A DNA stretch of 64,000 nucleotides from Rhabdornis inornatus (taxonomy: Eukaryota > Chordata > Aves > Passeriformes > Rhabdornithidae), in assembly GCA_013397075.1 (NCBI GenBank), contig VWZS01000324.1:124641-188640 (forward strand). The letters are read 5' to 3'. Each line of letters opens with the position of its first letter. Positions within the stretch are counted from its first letter, which is position 1. A program made the position numbers and the translations under genes. Shown one piece after another: positions 26,601 through 39,545 of this stretch. The notes under the pieces were generated by a model. It made no database searches. It had not been told where the DNA came from and saw only the letters and a program-made list of their open reading frames with translations.

Positions 26601-28480
26601 ATGCCTCACGTAAATTGGCACAATTTTACAAATGAAGTTAGTATAATCCGGGTGAAAGTAATTTAGGAAAAGTAACTAGAGACCAAACATAGTATTTCAG
26701 GTGTTGACACTCAAATAATCATCTGTTCGGAATTGTTATTGTCGAGGGGAAGGCTACAGACAGCACAGCACTATGGGCTGAAGAGACAGCAGTGGCTGGC
26801 TGTAGTTGTGTTTCCCAGCACGGTGGTCAGGTGGCTAGTAAGCTTGTCAGGTTGATTACCCATCAGAGCCAACACCCAGTGTAGTGCTGGGTAGGGCCAA
26901 ATACAAAATGACACCTTCACCTGCTCTGTAACTTCACCCTCAGGTTGGGTATTGTTATGCAGCTGAGTGAGCAGACTGCTGCCCCCAGGAGGAAGAAACG
27001 CTGCAATCTCCTTTACAGTTGTTGGCTCTGGTGCTTGTCTGATTACAAGATGATTCAATTCACTCACCCAAGCCAACAAAAGATAATGAACTCTTCACCC
27101 ATTAATTCTTCTGCTAGTTGAAGTTAACATCAGTGTCTTGTCAGGAGAGCTGTCGGCATGCTTTCAGATATGCCTCGGCAATTATGCAGGCAAGTACTAA
27201 CTTGGTAAATAGTCTGCTTGCTAAAAAATCCCACAATCCTGTGGATCTTTACTTCAAAGTCAGTGCTTCTAAAAATATATAGAATCATAGAATCATCTAG
27301 GTTGGAAGAGACCCTTAAGATCATCCACCCAGCACTATCACTGTAACCACTAAACCTTATCCCGCAGTACTGGATCCAGACACCTTTTGACCATCTCCAG
27401 AGAGACCGACCCCCTCCTCACTGCAGCCTCCTTCCAGGGAGTTGGACAGGGCAAGGAGGGCCCTCCTGAGCCCTCTCCAGGGCTCCAAACCCAGCTGCCT
27501 CAGCTGCTCCTCACAGGACATGTTTGCTAGACCCTTCATGAGCCTTGCTGCCCCTCCCTGGACATGTGCCAGTATCTCCATGTCCTTTTTAAAGTAAGAG
27601 CCCAGAATTGGACACAGCACTCAAGCTGCAGCTGTGCCAGTGCAGGAGGATCATCACTTCCCCATCTTATTGGTTACACAATTGCTGATACACACGAGGA
27701 TGCCACTGGCCTTCTTGGCCACCTGGGCACACACTGGCTCATGTTCAGCTGCTGTCACCAGCACCTCCAGGTCCTTTTGTGACAGCTTTCCAGCCACTCT
27801 GTCCCCAGCCTATAGTGCTGCCTGGGGTTAGTGTGAAAGTATAGGACCCAGCACTTGGTCCTGCTGAACCTCCTATCACTGGTCCTAGCTAGCCCATCAA
27901 TCCAGCCTATCCAGATCCCTCTGCAGAGCCCTCCTACCCTCCAGCAGATCAACATGCCAACCCAACCTGATGTTATCTGCCAGTTTGCTAATGATAGACT
28001 AAATGCCCTCATTCAGATCATGCCACAAAGGAATTTCAGCCTCCTTGTTCTTGACTAATCCTCGTTATTATCAATATTTTATTTAGAGATTCATTAGAAA
28101 AGCAACTGCCCTAATGCTTAAGAAAAGTTATAGTTCTTCTACTTTAGGTAAAAGCTTTGACCAATTTTAAACCCTTGCATTCAAGAGAACAGTGCTTAGA
28201 GCTCTTCTGTACAGATACACATAAGGTGTGGTCAGTACCTGTGAAGAAGGCCAGCAGCAACATTTAATCCAGTTACTCATACTACAGGGCAGGCCTGACC
28301 TACCACACCCTTATAGAAGAGTTCTTCAGGAACAAAGCAACACTCCTGAGACAATCACGTAGCAGAGTATCTTTCAGAAAGCTGTCATCAAGTAGTGCTC
28401 CACACAGGCTTTTGTGCATAAGCTTCTTACAAGATGATTACCTAATTTCAGGTCCTGAAGTTACATACCACAGCAGATAG
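20611..28480. other. Intergenic spacer between the 3' ends of LONRF1 and PAICS
   Basis: About 7.9 kb between two convergent genes. Apart from a CR1 copy (27,280-28,060) I see no exon chain, RNA gene or promoter island. Short open frames (for example minus-strand 22,909-23,193, 24,134-24,421 and 26,771-27,079) have no splice context or recognisable domain. The spacer contains no N gap, so LONRF1 and PAICS are physically joined in this assembly. Confidence 0.65.
27278..28060 (-). repeat. CR1-type LINE, 5'-truncated
   Basis: Begins with the tail complement 'atagaatcatagaatcatctaggttggaag' (split repeat unit plus 'aggttggaagagaccc') and continues through the antisense 3'UTR and RT end ('ggccttcttggccacctgggcacacactgg'). 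This is one of the better preserved CR1 copies here, but frames are broken. Confidence 0.9.
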
Positions 28481-28489
28481 CTACTTTTG

Positions 28490-29573
28490 AGAGTATTTAT
28501 TCAATAAATGTCCATGAAGCAGACTTGCATTCAATAGTTTATTTATAATTGTAAAATATAGATGTTACATACTTTGAGTAATTGCATATTTATTAGAATC
28601 GTACCTACTCAGAAGACTGGTGTGTGCAAAGACAAAGTCATGCTTAGATTCCCCCCCCAGAAGTTTGTTGCTTTAGTATTTGTTCCCCTGTTCAGTTCAA
28701 TAAAATTTCCACAGAAAGAGTGAGGAAATATAGACACAGAATAGCTACAGCTACTAAAGTGTATTAAGACTGTCCAACATCATCACATAGGCCCTACAGA
28801 ACCACTGAAGGTAGATGTGCCTAGTATTTAAAAGGACAAAGCCTGGACTAGGCAAGAGTTAGAGCAAACAGGCAACAAGCCAAGTTACAGGTCACTCAAG
28901 CCATTTGTATTTATAGCTTGTTGTGAACAAGCAAATTGATATTTATTTCATCACATCACTCCAAAAGATATCAATGGGGTAAATATACACACACAGTTTT
29001 AAAAAAGATACATGTATGTATATATTTTAAATAAGGCATGTATTTATTTCAGGCTCTTAAAATGTTCTTCCACACTCTTTTCCTATTAATACAGCATATG
29101 TTGCCATTTTATTGCTATAGAAAGCATATCATCATTGCAAGCAGAACAGCATCAACATTGGCTTTAGTCAGCAGTCCAGTTCAGTTAATAAGGTTCAAGA
29201 CACATTAATACTATGGAAGAATGTTACTGTTACAGAAATGCAGAAGACTAGTTGAATTCTATTTAGATCACACCAAATCAGTCTCTTGACATAGTCTGTA
29301 GTTAACAGTGTAGACTAAAAAGCAGAACAGCACCATTCTGGAGCAACAGAAAGAAATAGCTAAAATACTACTTCCCCATCTCTACTTAGTTGTTATATTA
29401 AAAAAAATACACAAGGGAAGGACACAACAGACTTCCTATTCTGCTCTAACAATGCCTTCTTCTGCAAGAAATGATGCAGGACTTTTGAGGTCATCCAAGG
29501 GTAAATCCTAATGAATGAATATGCACACGCCATTATCATTGTGCAACTAATAACAGTTACTTGTTAGTGTGAC
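28490..29573 (-). terminator. PAICS: PAICS 3' UTR with several poly(A) signals
   Basis: AT-rich sequence after the PAICS stop. On the minus strand AATAAA occurs at 28496-28501, 28538-28543 and 28589-28594, a cluster about 1 kb past the stop; further copies lie near 28,942 and 29,041. The exact cleavage site cannot be read from sequence. Confidence 0.6.
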
Positions 29574-32500
29574 TTACAAGGAACATTCTCTAAGTTTTTT
29601 GTCAGTCTGCTTCAAGGAGATCCAGGTGTTTAACATGTTGGATCGCAGTTTGGCCCACACTAAATGGTTGTTTAACCCAAATATCTGAGCAGCAAACTGG
29701 GCAGCTCCCTCAGGTGACAGAGTAGTAGGACAGCTAAGACCTGCAGAGAAGAGAATGTTATTTATTAAAGCATAGTTTATATTCAAACAAAACATTTTCT
29801 CTGAAGAACAATTTAAGACAAGGCTTGTTTCAGCCTCCAGAAGCCACATGATGCACATTTAAAGCAAGTGAAGTGTCATGTGCTCATGACTTTTAATGTA
29901 ACTGCTTTGTGGCACTTTACACCAAAAGCCATCATGCAAATGACTCCCTTATACAGAGGTAATAGACTTCTGGGCCTCCAGTCAAGTTACTAACAAAGTT
30001 AAAAAATCATAAAAATCATAAAATGCACTGAATTAGTAGTTAAGACTTGAGGTTCACCTACACTGATTGTTGAGAAAGATACTATTTGATCTTTGATCAT
30101 AAGGAAAATTCATTAAAATTCAATTGCTTAAATTCCCATTAATACCATTTTCAATTTCCAAATTATATGTTTAGCAAGGATAAGACAAGGTTTGCTTGTT
30201 TTAAAGATTATTCCTATGTAATCATTGCTCTGTCTATTGGGCTTTTTGCCATTAAGAAGTCAAAGCCTATATGTGACATATTTCCATAGACTTTGCTTGG
30301 TACTGATCCAGCTGCTTTTCCAATGTTTTGCCCTGTGTGCATACAGTAGAACAAAAACAACAAAAAAATAGAGCTAGATCAGAACAAGAGCATAAGTTGA
30401 AGATTATCTTACCGCTGGGCAGTCTAAGAGAGGACCACACATCCTGAGTACCCCAGTCAGCTGAGAGTGGAGGGCAGTTGACAACTGGGTAAGCAGTGTT
30501 ACCAGACATTACTGGCCCCAAACCATTGCTTCTGCCAGCTACTGCAACAAACACTGTTGGGATTCCATCTCCTGGTGGGAAGGAAGACAGTCAGAGGTAA
30601 GCAATCCACCTTGTTCTCTACCACCTGCTTTCTAGGGAACTTTGTCCAAGTTCACAATTGGGTTTGCAGTTATCCTTTCAATTCCATTACATGGCACTAA
30701 CATTTTGTGTCCAACTACCTCCTTTACAGAAATATCTTCTAAGAAATCTTACATCCTTAAATCTCAGCTACTGTTTACCACAGCTAAAACTAGCATTTCT
30801 TACTCTGCCTCTGAGGGGAAGTCTCAGTATCAGAGAAAGAGGTGCTGCTTAGCTTTGTAGAGAACATAGCCATTAAACCTCCAGCATCTCTAAGTGTTCC
30901 TTCTCCTTAAATCTGAAACAGTTCACCTAAAAGTGAATGTTTTAACTACGGTTACCACATCTGTAGTTTCGCCAAGTAGAATGGTATGCATAGAATGTGT
31001 ATACTCCCACAGAAATAAGTAATTCCTGTATCTCCTTTGCTAGGCTATAAACACTGTTGAAGAGATGTTAAGTCCTCTTGGCAAAGAGTAATTTAAAGCA
31101 AGTATCTTTTTCTCATGGTATTTTCTCATGGCATCTAAAGGAATAAGAAAGAATATTTTCACCAAACAGAAAAACATGGTGGGAGCAACATCTACCTAAT
31201 ATAACACATAAGAATATTCATTCAGCTAGAGAGACTGTTGTTCTTCCTTGTTTCAGAAACGCTGGCATCACCAGCAAGATGCTACAATAAATCTATTAAC
31301 ATGATCAAGGCTTGGGCAAAGCAGTTCTGATACTGGGATAAAAGCAGAGGTTAGACTGAGTAATGGAAGTTCGTGGCAGGGCAGTAAGACAATACATTAC
31401 TCCAAAATTACTTAGAGCAGTCATGCTACTATCAAGTGTGAAACAATTCTAACAGCTTGGTGTTCTGTTTAACAAAAAAATAGAAAAACCCCACATAAAT
31501 CTTTGAAGTTGCCAAGTCATTCTGAAACATGATGCTGTGTCAATCCAGATCAGAATTTCTTGGCATTTACCTTCATATTCTGCTTTGATCCTCAGGGTTT
31601 CATCTGGCCCTTTGTGAGCAGATGTCACTCTTAATTCACAAGGAATTCCAAAGGTTGCACATGCCTTTTTTATTTTTTCACAGTGACTGAGGTCAGAAGA
31701 AGATCCCATTAACACCACAACTCTACCTTGGCTCTTTGATTTTAGAAGCAACTAGCGAAAAGAGTGGAGAAAGAGGAGAGAAATAAGAGCAGTCAACAGG
31801 ATTGAAGGCACACAGTTATCAGAGTCTAGATGTATTGTTCACATAAAAACATGTACCTCCACTCTTTCTGAAACCCATTCAAAGTTTCTCTTAACCATTT
31901 GCAGTGCTTCAGGAGTCACTTCTTTCAGGTCCCGATAGGACTGAAAAAAGTAAAATAAAAGCATTGAAGTGTTGTGGTTTAACCCCAGCCAGCAGCCAAG
32001 CCCCACACAGTCTTTCACTCACTCCCCCACCAGAGATCAGGGAGAGAATTTGAAAGGTAGAATTGAGAAAACTCATGGGTTGCAATAAAGACAGCTTAAC
32101 AGGCAAAGCAAAAGCTGCACACACAAGCAAAACAAAACAAAACACTGCTTTCCCACAGGCAGGCAGGTGTTCAGCCATCTCCAGGATAGCAGGGCCCCAT
32201 CACACATAACCATGACTTGGAAAGACAAAACACCAACTCCAAATGCCTCCCCACAACCCCTTCCTCCCTCCCCCACACTTTGTATACTAAACATGATGGT
32301 ACATGGTCTGGAATGTCCCTTTGGTCAACTGGGGTCACCTGTCCCAGCTGTGTCTCCTCCCTACCTCCCATGAACCCACAACTTCCTTGCCAGAGTAGCA
32401 GTACCAAAAGCAGAAATGGCCTTGGGGTCTGTGTAAGCCCTGCTCAGCAATAACAAAAACATCTTTTTATTATCAACCTTGTGTCCAGCACAAATCCAAA

Positions 32501-35500
32501 ACATAGCCCCATATTAGCCATTGTCAGGAAAAATAACCCTACCCCAGCCAAAACCAATAGATAAAGTTAATGTGGTTTGGGTACACAAAAGACTAACTTT
32601 GCTACCATAATTGATAAGAATTATTCTTATTATACCTCAAGTATAATTTCTATACAGTTTCTAGCAATTCCAGACATAAACAACCTTCTACATTGCAATT
32701 TATGGCCATTTACAACACAAAAGACTTTCAACCACAAGGGTATCAAGGTTTTGGAAGCTTTCTACAGGGAAAATTTAAGGAAAATCATACAACTTCTTTA
32801 AAATTGGATTTGTAATGACATGATTGCCTGTAGCAGCACTGTACCAACCTAGGTTCTACATGATGTTATCATGTACCTTGTATTAGGGGACTGTCAGAGC
32901 AATTCACTCAAGCATGCTACTTCATAATTCAGGTCAAGTAAACAGAGCAGTTTTCCTTCCCAATCTAAAATTAATACCCTTCCTCCCATGAACACTTTGA
33001 AATCTTCCCCTGAAGCTTACAACACTTTCACAGGGTCTCTGTCACTAGTCTCAACAACCATGACAAACTCCTGGCAGCAGCATTCCCAGAACAGTTCCTT
33101 CATAACTAGTCATCTGGTAATTCAGAGATATTTGAGACATATGAATGCTCTAAGCTTGAATATAGGACAAGTTCTGTTTCAAACTTGTTTGCAGGCCTCA
33201 TATGTGGGCACAATCTATTAGTAACACTTTCAGAGGCAACATTATTGAATTCATGGTTAACCAAAATAAATAACACAGAAAAGCATCCTTGCTGCAGTTC
33301 CCTCCTAATTATCACCAGATCTCTACTAGTAGAGACACCCTTCTGAATAAACTGAGAAACTTGGAGGCAGACCTGGGAACCAAAGCTTCTATTCTTCCCA
33401 CCAATCTGTTATCAAACTATTTTATTATTATCTGCACAAGTCAGAAATCCTTATTCCTGGAAGCCTCACACTCCATCATGACAGCTCCAGTCAATAGTGC
33501 TGTTGGGTATTCCAGCTGAAGATAGACAGACAGAGGATTTTTCTTCTACCATAAATCAGATAAACTATTTAATGAGAACAGGCTTGGACACAAGGTACCA
33601 TACAAACTACTCCATAACAAGATAAGACCATCTAGAAAAAGCCACTCTGAAAGCAGATGTTAAACTGTAGACTTTACTTTCTTCGTTCTTCTCCCCTGCT
33701 CACTTAGAAGGCAAAGATTAAAGCAACACCTGTTTGTCCTTTTGCTGGCTTCTGTCTCCTGCTGGCCACAGTCTCCATGAATCATTGTCAATAACATCAG
33801 CAAGAACAATTTCTTTTGTCAGCACATTAACACCAAATTCAATCTAAAAAGACAGTAAGAATCCTATTTTAGTAATTATACAGAGATGTTTTTCCTGCCA
33901 AAACTAGGATCATGAGAAATTAGATGCTTATACCTTCAGGTCTACAAGAGTGCAGTTTTGGGGCTGCCATGCTTTTTCTAGGATCTCAAAAATGGCTTGA
34001 GTAGAACGAGACATAATATCCACTTCAGTCTGGCCAATAGCAAGTCCAGCAAAACAGAATTTTGCTTCAATTATTTGCTCTTCAGACCACTGTGGATCAT
34101 TATTAGCATCATCCTGTAAAGAAAACCAGAACAAATACACAAATTTAAGCTTGCTATGAGAGGAAAATAACCATTAAAAGATACAAGGTTTTATGCATTG
34201 TTATTTTTTTTTCCAAGTAACAAATACAGGCTTCAAACTAGTACTTTATGATTAGCATTAAAAAAATGACAGTAACATTAAAAACACTTGCTGTAACACC
34301 TGACCACCTTTAGGGTACACCACAAACACTTTAAATTACAGTTCACCACTGTAATCACCACTTCAGATTACAGTTCACAACATACATTCCCAAAGGAGTT
34401 CAGAATCCTAAATGACTAGCTAGCTACTTATCACCACGCAAGTACTGTTCAATTTCTTCAAATGTATCAACACATCTGTTTCAACTGATGCATTAAGCTT
34501 ACACCTAAAAAGCCCTTATACCTACATTTTTCTAGTTTTAAGTACAGTTTGGCTTGTTATTCTTTGATTGCACCGTAAGCCACTACTGTATGGACTTTGG
34601 ACAAAACAGCTATTGGACAAGAATGCAAGAAAACATTAGAATGGCAAAACTACTGACAGAGGATTGGTCAGCCCCCAGCACTACTTGCTTTATCTGTCAG
34701 CATTTTAAAGAAGGTAATACAGAACTCTAGCTCTTCTTAAGTTTGATTAAGATCACAGGAAAGGAAGCTTACCTTGTAAAACATCTCAATTTTGGGTGGG
34801 TAAAACTTATACCCTTCTTTGACACCAGGGTTTCTCTTGAGGAAGGAGCCAGTAGCAATTCTTCTGCACACCCATTCAATTGGGATCATTTCACAGTGAG
34901 CTGCTATGAAGGCTGTGTCACTCTGTTTCCTGACAAAAGCTGTTTTGATTCCTATATAAAAAGATGGCAGCTTAGTTCCATTAGTAGGCACACTCCACAA
35001 TTATAACAGTAACCACAAACATCTTTAATTTTAAGTACATCTGTATCTTGTTCTTCCCTGGACTTAAGGGATACACTGAATCTCTTCAGGGTATTTTAAG
35101 CCCACTCCAGCCTTGCAAAAGGCAAGTATCTTCCACAAGTCGATTTTATCATACAACACTCACTTGTAACTCAGAAATCCTATTCTTGAAAATAATTTTC
35201 TTCACAGAGCCTTAGAAAAATTAAATCTATCCCTCATAATGTTTTTGTTTGTTTAAAAAATACAAATTAGCAGCAACCAAGTACCCAACCATGTTCTCTA
35301 GTGGAAGATTCATTATAGATCAAACAGTAATTGGAGCTTTTCAAAGGAGTAACAGAGCACAGCAGTCTTGACTACTTTGCTTAATAAAAGCAGATGGGGC
35401 AGAGAGAATGGCTTTGTCCTCCCTTTCATCACAAACTAAGTTATTTAGGACACTAGATCTTGGTGATTTATTAGGCAAAAGACAGATTAAGAAGCATCTA

Positions 35501-38500
35501 CACAAACCAGCTGCAACAAGTCAACCTTCTTGCACAACTGTAAGATGATGGACTCCATTTTAAACAGGGACAGCCAACATGCAGATCAGCACTCTAAGTG
35601 CAAAATGGCTCTTTTTTCAATTTCATTCTTGAGGAAAGTCCCACCTTTCTCCCCGACTGTTGCATATAGGTAAAACCTTACAAAAGGAAGATCTTGTAAA
35701 ATCATGGCTCAGGCCTGTTACTTCAGCTAAGCAGAAAAGGACTACAGGAAAGAGACTCAGCTGAATTAGAGGTAGAAAAACAAGTTATATAACCATTACG
35801 TGTTCACATCCTGGTGTATGGTAGTTGGATAAATTATGTTTGTTATGATTCAAAACTATGTAGCTGATAATGGGCTAACTGCTTAAAAAGGCCTGGTTTT
35901 TGCAATAAAGCTGCTCTCCTTTGCACTGCCTGGGGACTCTACGTCACTTTGCTTCGCTCACCCAACCAGGGCAAGACAACTGCCAAGCCCAATCAGCACC
36001 TGCCAGAAACAGAAGGCAAAGGAGCTGCATTCAGTCAAACCAAGCAGTTCTATTCCATTCCACTTCCAGAACCGTAAAGGACAAAACAAAAAGCCTTAAA
36101 GTATGAACACTGAGTCTTCAAAGCTTGGCCCATTTCCTTCAAAGGCAGAATGATTTAAATAATCAAATGCACATTAAGGCCCCTGTCTGGTTCACTACTA
36201 CATTTTCCATCAGCGCAGACATGTGCTTTTGCTTGGCTGCCATTAGCTCTATTATAAAAGGGAAAGAAACTTTAACAGAACTTCGTAAATCATCACCTCT
36301 GAAAGAGTAGGTAAAGAAGAGTTGCGCAAAGCAAACAAACACCCTCTACAATAAGGCATTCCCGCTATCTGCATTTATACCACTCAAATAAGGAAACTAG
36401 GGAAGAACCCTGAAAGCTCTTTTGTTGCTTTAAAACACAGCTGCAGTTGACTCTGCATGTTTTTCCATGGCATCTGCGGAAGTTATGAGTACAAAACACT
36501 CATGGATTTTTGAGAGGTCAACAGAATGGCTTCTTCATATTAAAGGCACACATCTGTAGGATATTAAGTGTTTTGACTGTTATCTTAAATACTGAATTAG
36601 GCAAAATATCTCACTAATTGCTCCTAAATGAAAGTTAGAAGTTTTAATCAATTGCAAATATAATCAAATACCTAGGAGACTTCTTAGTACTGTATGCACA
36701 ACAGGCTTCCCAAGAAAGCCAGTGACCCAGGATTACACTGAATTATTTGGTGTATATTTCTGTGTAAGTAGTTCTTAAAATACATGCTGAGACAAAGATA
36801 TAACTCTAGAGAACCCATCTTTCTCTTCCCCATATGAAACATGCTAGGACTTCACAGCTTGAGAGCTATCACCACACCTTATAACAGATAATACAAATTC
36901 TAGACTAACTCAGCTGGTGCCTGAAACGGTCTGTGCAAATGTTTCAAAGCATTTGGAGCACACAGCTATAAGCAATCTTAGCTAAGCTTACTAGTGCCTC
37001 TATTTTAGTACTGAGAGCAGACTCCCCACCAGCACAAGTTCCTTTTTGCAACTTGCAAAGTACTCAGTCAAAGACAGTTCAAAATGCTTTCTCAAAGCAA
37101 AGCTACTGGCTCCATTTTTGGAAGTGTGGTGCAAAACTCACTTGAGTGACTTAAGTTATGCACTCCATGAAAACTCACTGCTAGCATCAGAATTACTTTG
37201 AATCTTTTAAAAGTAAAGATTAAGCTCCTGATACATTCAATACAGACTGATAAATGTATTTTGCAATGTGGTCCTCGCAATTGTTACATGCAAAGCTTAC
37301 AGGAAGTTTATGCTGCTATAACCCACAATTGCAGCGGGGAAAAGACACTCTAATTTTATGTTTCAGCTTACATACACAGATTTCACACAGCCTAGACTTA
37401 GTGTGGTAGTGCCACTAGTTAGAAGTGCATTCTATGCATGCAGATGTAGTAAAGCAAAGCAGATGCATCCAGCCCAGAGCTACATGTAAGGAGGTAGGTG
37501 TAGGGTATGGAAGAACTGACAAAAGCAGAGGGGAGGGGATTAGGGGCATGTCCGAACAAGCAGAAAACACTATTGCAGTTATCTGCAACACTAGATTACT
37601 GCAGATACTCTCACGTTCCAAATGAATAAATCACTCACCCAGCTCTAAAGTACCCGAGAGAAAAGCATCATTAAAAGCTAATAGAAAAGAAACTAAAAAA
37701 ACCACGGAGCCTCAAGGCAGGTTAAACTCTTCTATAAAACAATACTGTTTTATAATAATGTCTGTAACATACAAGCATACATACCCTACCTTAAGAATAC
37801 TTACCAGCTTCCTGAAGCAGCTGAAACACACAGCTTGTCGTTGTGTTGGAAATGGCAGCCTTCCCTTCCATTCGGTCCTTCCTGGCTGCGTTTCCCGCCG
37901 TTATTTGGTCTTTTGACTGCATGAGAACACATCCTGGGATCTCTGGCAGCTCGTACACTTCTTTCGTTTTACCTTCATTAACTTTTTTGCCAAGTTTCAG
38001 GTCTAGAAGAACAAAAAAAAAAAAAAAAAAAACAAAANAACAAAACACATACACACAGCGGGGGAAAAAAAAAAAAGAGTCACTTTTGCACCGCAAAGAC
38101 TTGTTTACTTCCGCACTCAGAGCCACCACCTTCGAATCCACGGAGATCCAGCAGGACCCCGCGCTGTGGTCCCCGACCACGAGGAGGATTTGGCCACGTT
38201 CCCCCTAACAGCGAGCCTCAGCTCGAGGTTTCCGCCCGTTGCTCCCGGCGCCACGGGGCTGTGCCAGCCGCCGCCAGGCAGCTTCGGCCATACCCCAGCC
38301 GCCCCCACCGCCCAGCTCCACCGAGAGCTGCCGCCTGAGCGGGGCGGCCAAGAGCCCCGCCGCTTTGGGCTTTATTTTTTCCAACTTTGGGGCAGTCCCG
38401 GCGCTCCGCGGTACGAGCGGCGTGGGGCGACTGCAGCCTCCATCATCCTGCGCCTGGAGCTGCCCCCGTCACCTCTCCTGCAGCCCTGCCCACCCTCCCG

Positions 38501-38692
38501 CACGAGCGACTACCCACGGAAAAACAACTTATAAAGAAACCCAAAAAACTTAAAACTACGCTGAGAAAAAGTTACTTCCCAAGCACCTACACCCCAAGCC
38601 ACTGAGCAGGCACCGGCCCCCCCAGAGCGGCACCTCCGACCGACCGACCCACCCCCGACGGCGGCCTTGTTACCTGATGCTGCGGGGGCCAT
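29574..38692 (-). CDS. PAICS: PAICS, bifunctional AIR carboxylase / SAICAR synthetase (9 coding exons)
   Basis: Catalyses two consecutive steps of de novo purine synthesis: carboxylation of AIR to CAIR, then ATP-dependent joining of aspartate to give SAICAR. It is a cytosolic enzyme. Coding exons in gene order: 38674-38692, 37805-38002, 34773-34951, 33934-34113, 33730-33843, 31857-31940, 31571-31751, 30413-30571, 29574-29740. All junctions are AG/GT and frame-consistent, giving 426 codons (human: 425). The N-terminal SAICAR synthetase part shows EGKTKEVYE, SKDQITAGN, IPIEWVCRR and DVIDNDSWRLWP. The C-terminal PurE-like part shows VVVLMGSSSDL, RVTSAHKGPDETL and AGRSNGLGPVMSGN. No frameshift or stop is seen, so the gene looks functional. 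Intact introns rule out a retrocopy. The usual divergent partner PPAT is not recognised upstream, and the downstream neighbour is LONRF1. Confidence 0.95.
31970..32560 (+). mobile_element. Solo LTR of an avian endogenous retrovirus, in PAICS intron 5
   Basis: Begins TGTTGTGGTTTAACCCCAGCC, contains the middle block around 'ggtcacctgtcccagctgtgtctcctcc' and ends near 'accccagccaaaacca'. This is the layout of a common avian ERVL-type LTR. It is about 590 bases with no internal viral region, so it is a solo LTR left by recombination. The 3' terminal CA is degraded and no clean target-site duplication is visible. It lies antisense to PAICS and starts only about 29 bases from the exon 6 border. Confidence 0.8.
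35655..35985 (+). mobile_element. Probable second LTR-like segment, in PAICS intron 2
   Basis: A U3-R-U5-like arrangement on the plus strand: a 'cttaaaaagg' TATA-like box, AATAAAG near 35,907, then GC-richer text ('ctgcctggggactctacgtcac', 'cacccaaccagggcaagacaac') typical of the 3' part of some avian ERV LTRs. A possible TG start lies near 35,660. No viral coding region is seen. Boundaries are approximate. Confidence 0.5.
38003..38673 (-). other. PAICS: PAICS intron 1 with poly-T tract at the exon 2 acceptor
   Basis: Short GC-rich intron. Next to exon 2 the minus strand has a run of 20 T (plus-strand A run 38013-38032) and an ambiguous base N at 38038, so the length of this tract is uncertain. 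The remainder belongs to the CpG island. Confidence 0.75.
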
Positions 38693-39545
38693 GGCTGCAG
38701 CGGGAGCGGGAGCAGGCACCTAGGGCACAGGAGAGAGCCTGAACTCACGCCGTAGGGCTCGGCAGCCGGGGTAAGAAGGGGCCGGCGGAAGGGGCGGGCA
38801 GCCCGGGTAGCGGGCAGCGACGCCGCCCGCCAATCGCCGCCCTACGCCGCGGGGCGGCCCCGCCGAGCCCCCCGAGCGAACCCCGGACGGCAACATCACC
38901 CCCCCCCCCCCCCCNNNNNNNNNNNNNNNNNNNNNNNNNNNNNNNNNNNNNNNNNNNNNNNNNNNNNNNNNNNNNNNNNNNNNNNNNNNNNNNNNNNNNN
39001 NNNNNNNNNNNNNNNNNNNNNNNNNNNNNNNNNNNNNNNNNNNNNNNNNNNNNNNNNNNNNNNNNNNNNNNNNNNNNNNNNNNNNNNNNNNNNNNNNTGC
39101 GGCGGCACGTGCAGCCGGGAGGGCCTCGGGTCTCCGGCGGCGGGAGCGCTCGGGCAGGGGAGCGGAGCGTCCCGCCGGTCCCTTCCGCTCTGCCCCGGCA
39201 GCATCCCGGAGGTGAAGTGCAAGGAATACCCCTCCGCCTCCTGCCTCCCGAGCCGGTCCCGCCGAAGGAGAGCTGTCGAACGCCTGTGGACCTCGGCTGC
39301 ATCTGGCCTGAGTCGCATCCGCTCTCGCTGCCGGGGCCGTGCAGCCGGCCCGGGCACTCGCACGTCCCTGCGCGTAGCCCGCGGAGTGGCCGCGTCCCGG
39401 GAAGCGGGGATGAACCCCCGGCGGCAGGGGAGCACGCCCCCCGCAGCGGGATGCCCCCGCCGCCCCGTCCCAGCCACGCCGAGCGTGACCTCCTGCCGGA
39501 GTCGCGGCGAGGCCCGGCCGGCATGCTCGAGATGCTCACCTTAAA
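38100..39545. promoter_or_regulatory. CpG island at the PAICS 5' end, interrupted by a gap
   Basis: GC- and CpG-rich from about 38,100 to 39,545, interrupted by 183 N. Between the PAICS ATG and the gap there is an inverted-orientation CCAAT box (GCCAATC, CCAAT at 38830-38834), a GC box GGGGCGGG at 38791-38798 and no TATA. This resembles the TATA-less bidirectional GPAT-AIRC type promoter, but no second gene is recognised on the right side. Long open frames on both strands at 39,109-39,552 are GC-composition effects or an unrecognised first exon. Confidence 0.75.
38915..39097. other. Assembly gap (183 N)
   Basis: Run of N flanked on the left by a poly-C run (from about 38,899). The true gap length is unknown. 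It lies exactly where a divergent promoter or first exon of a head-to-head partner would be expected. Confidence 0.99.

Noticed and set aside
26771..27079. 102-codon minus-strand open frame in the LONRF1-PAICS spacer
   Set aside because: No splice context, promoter or recognisable domain; likely chance.
38745..39539. Minus-strand 264-codon open frame across the N gap
   Set aside because: It exists only because N is read through. Low-complexity GC-rich composition, no family resemblance.
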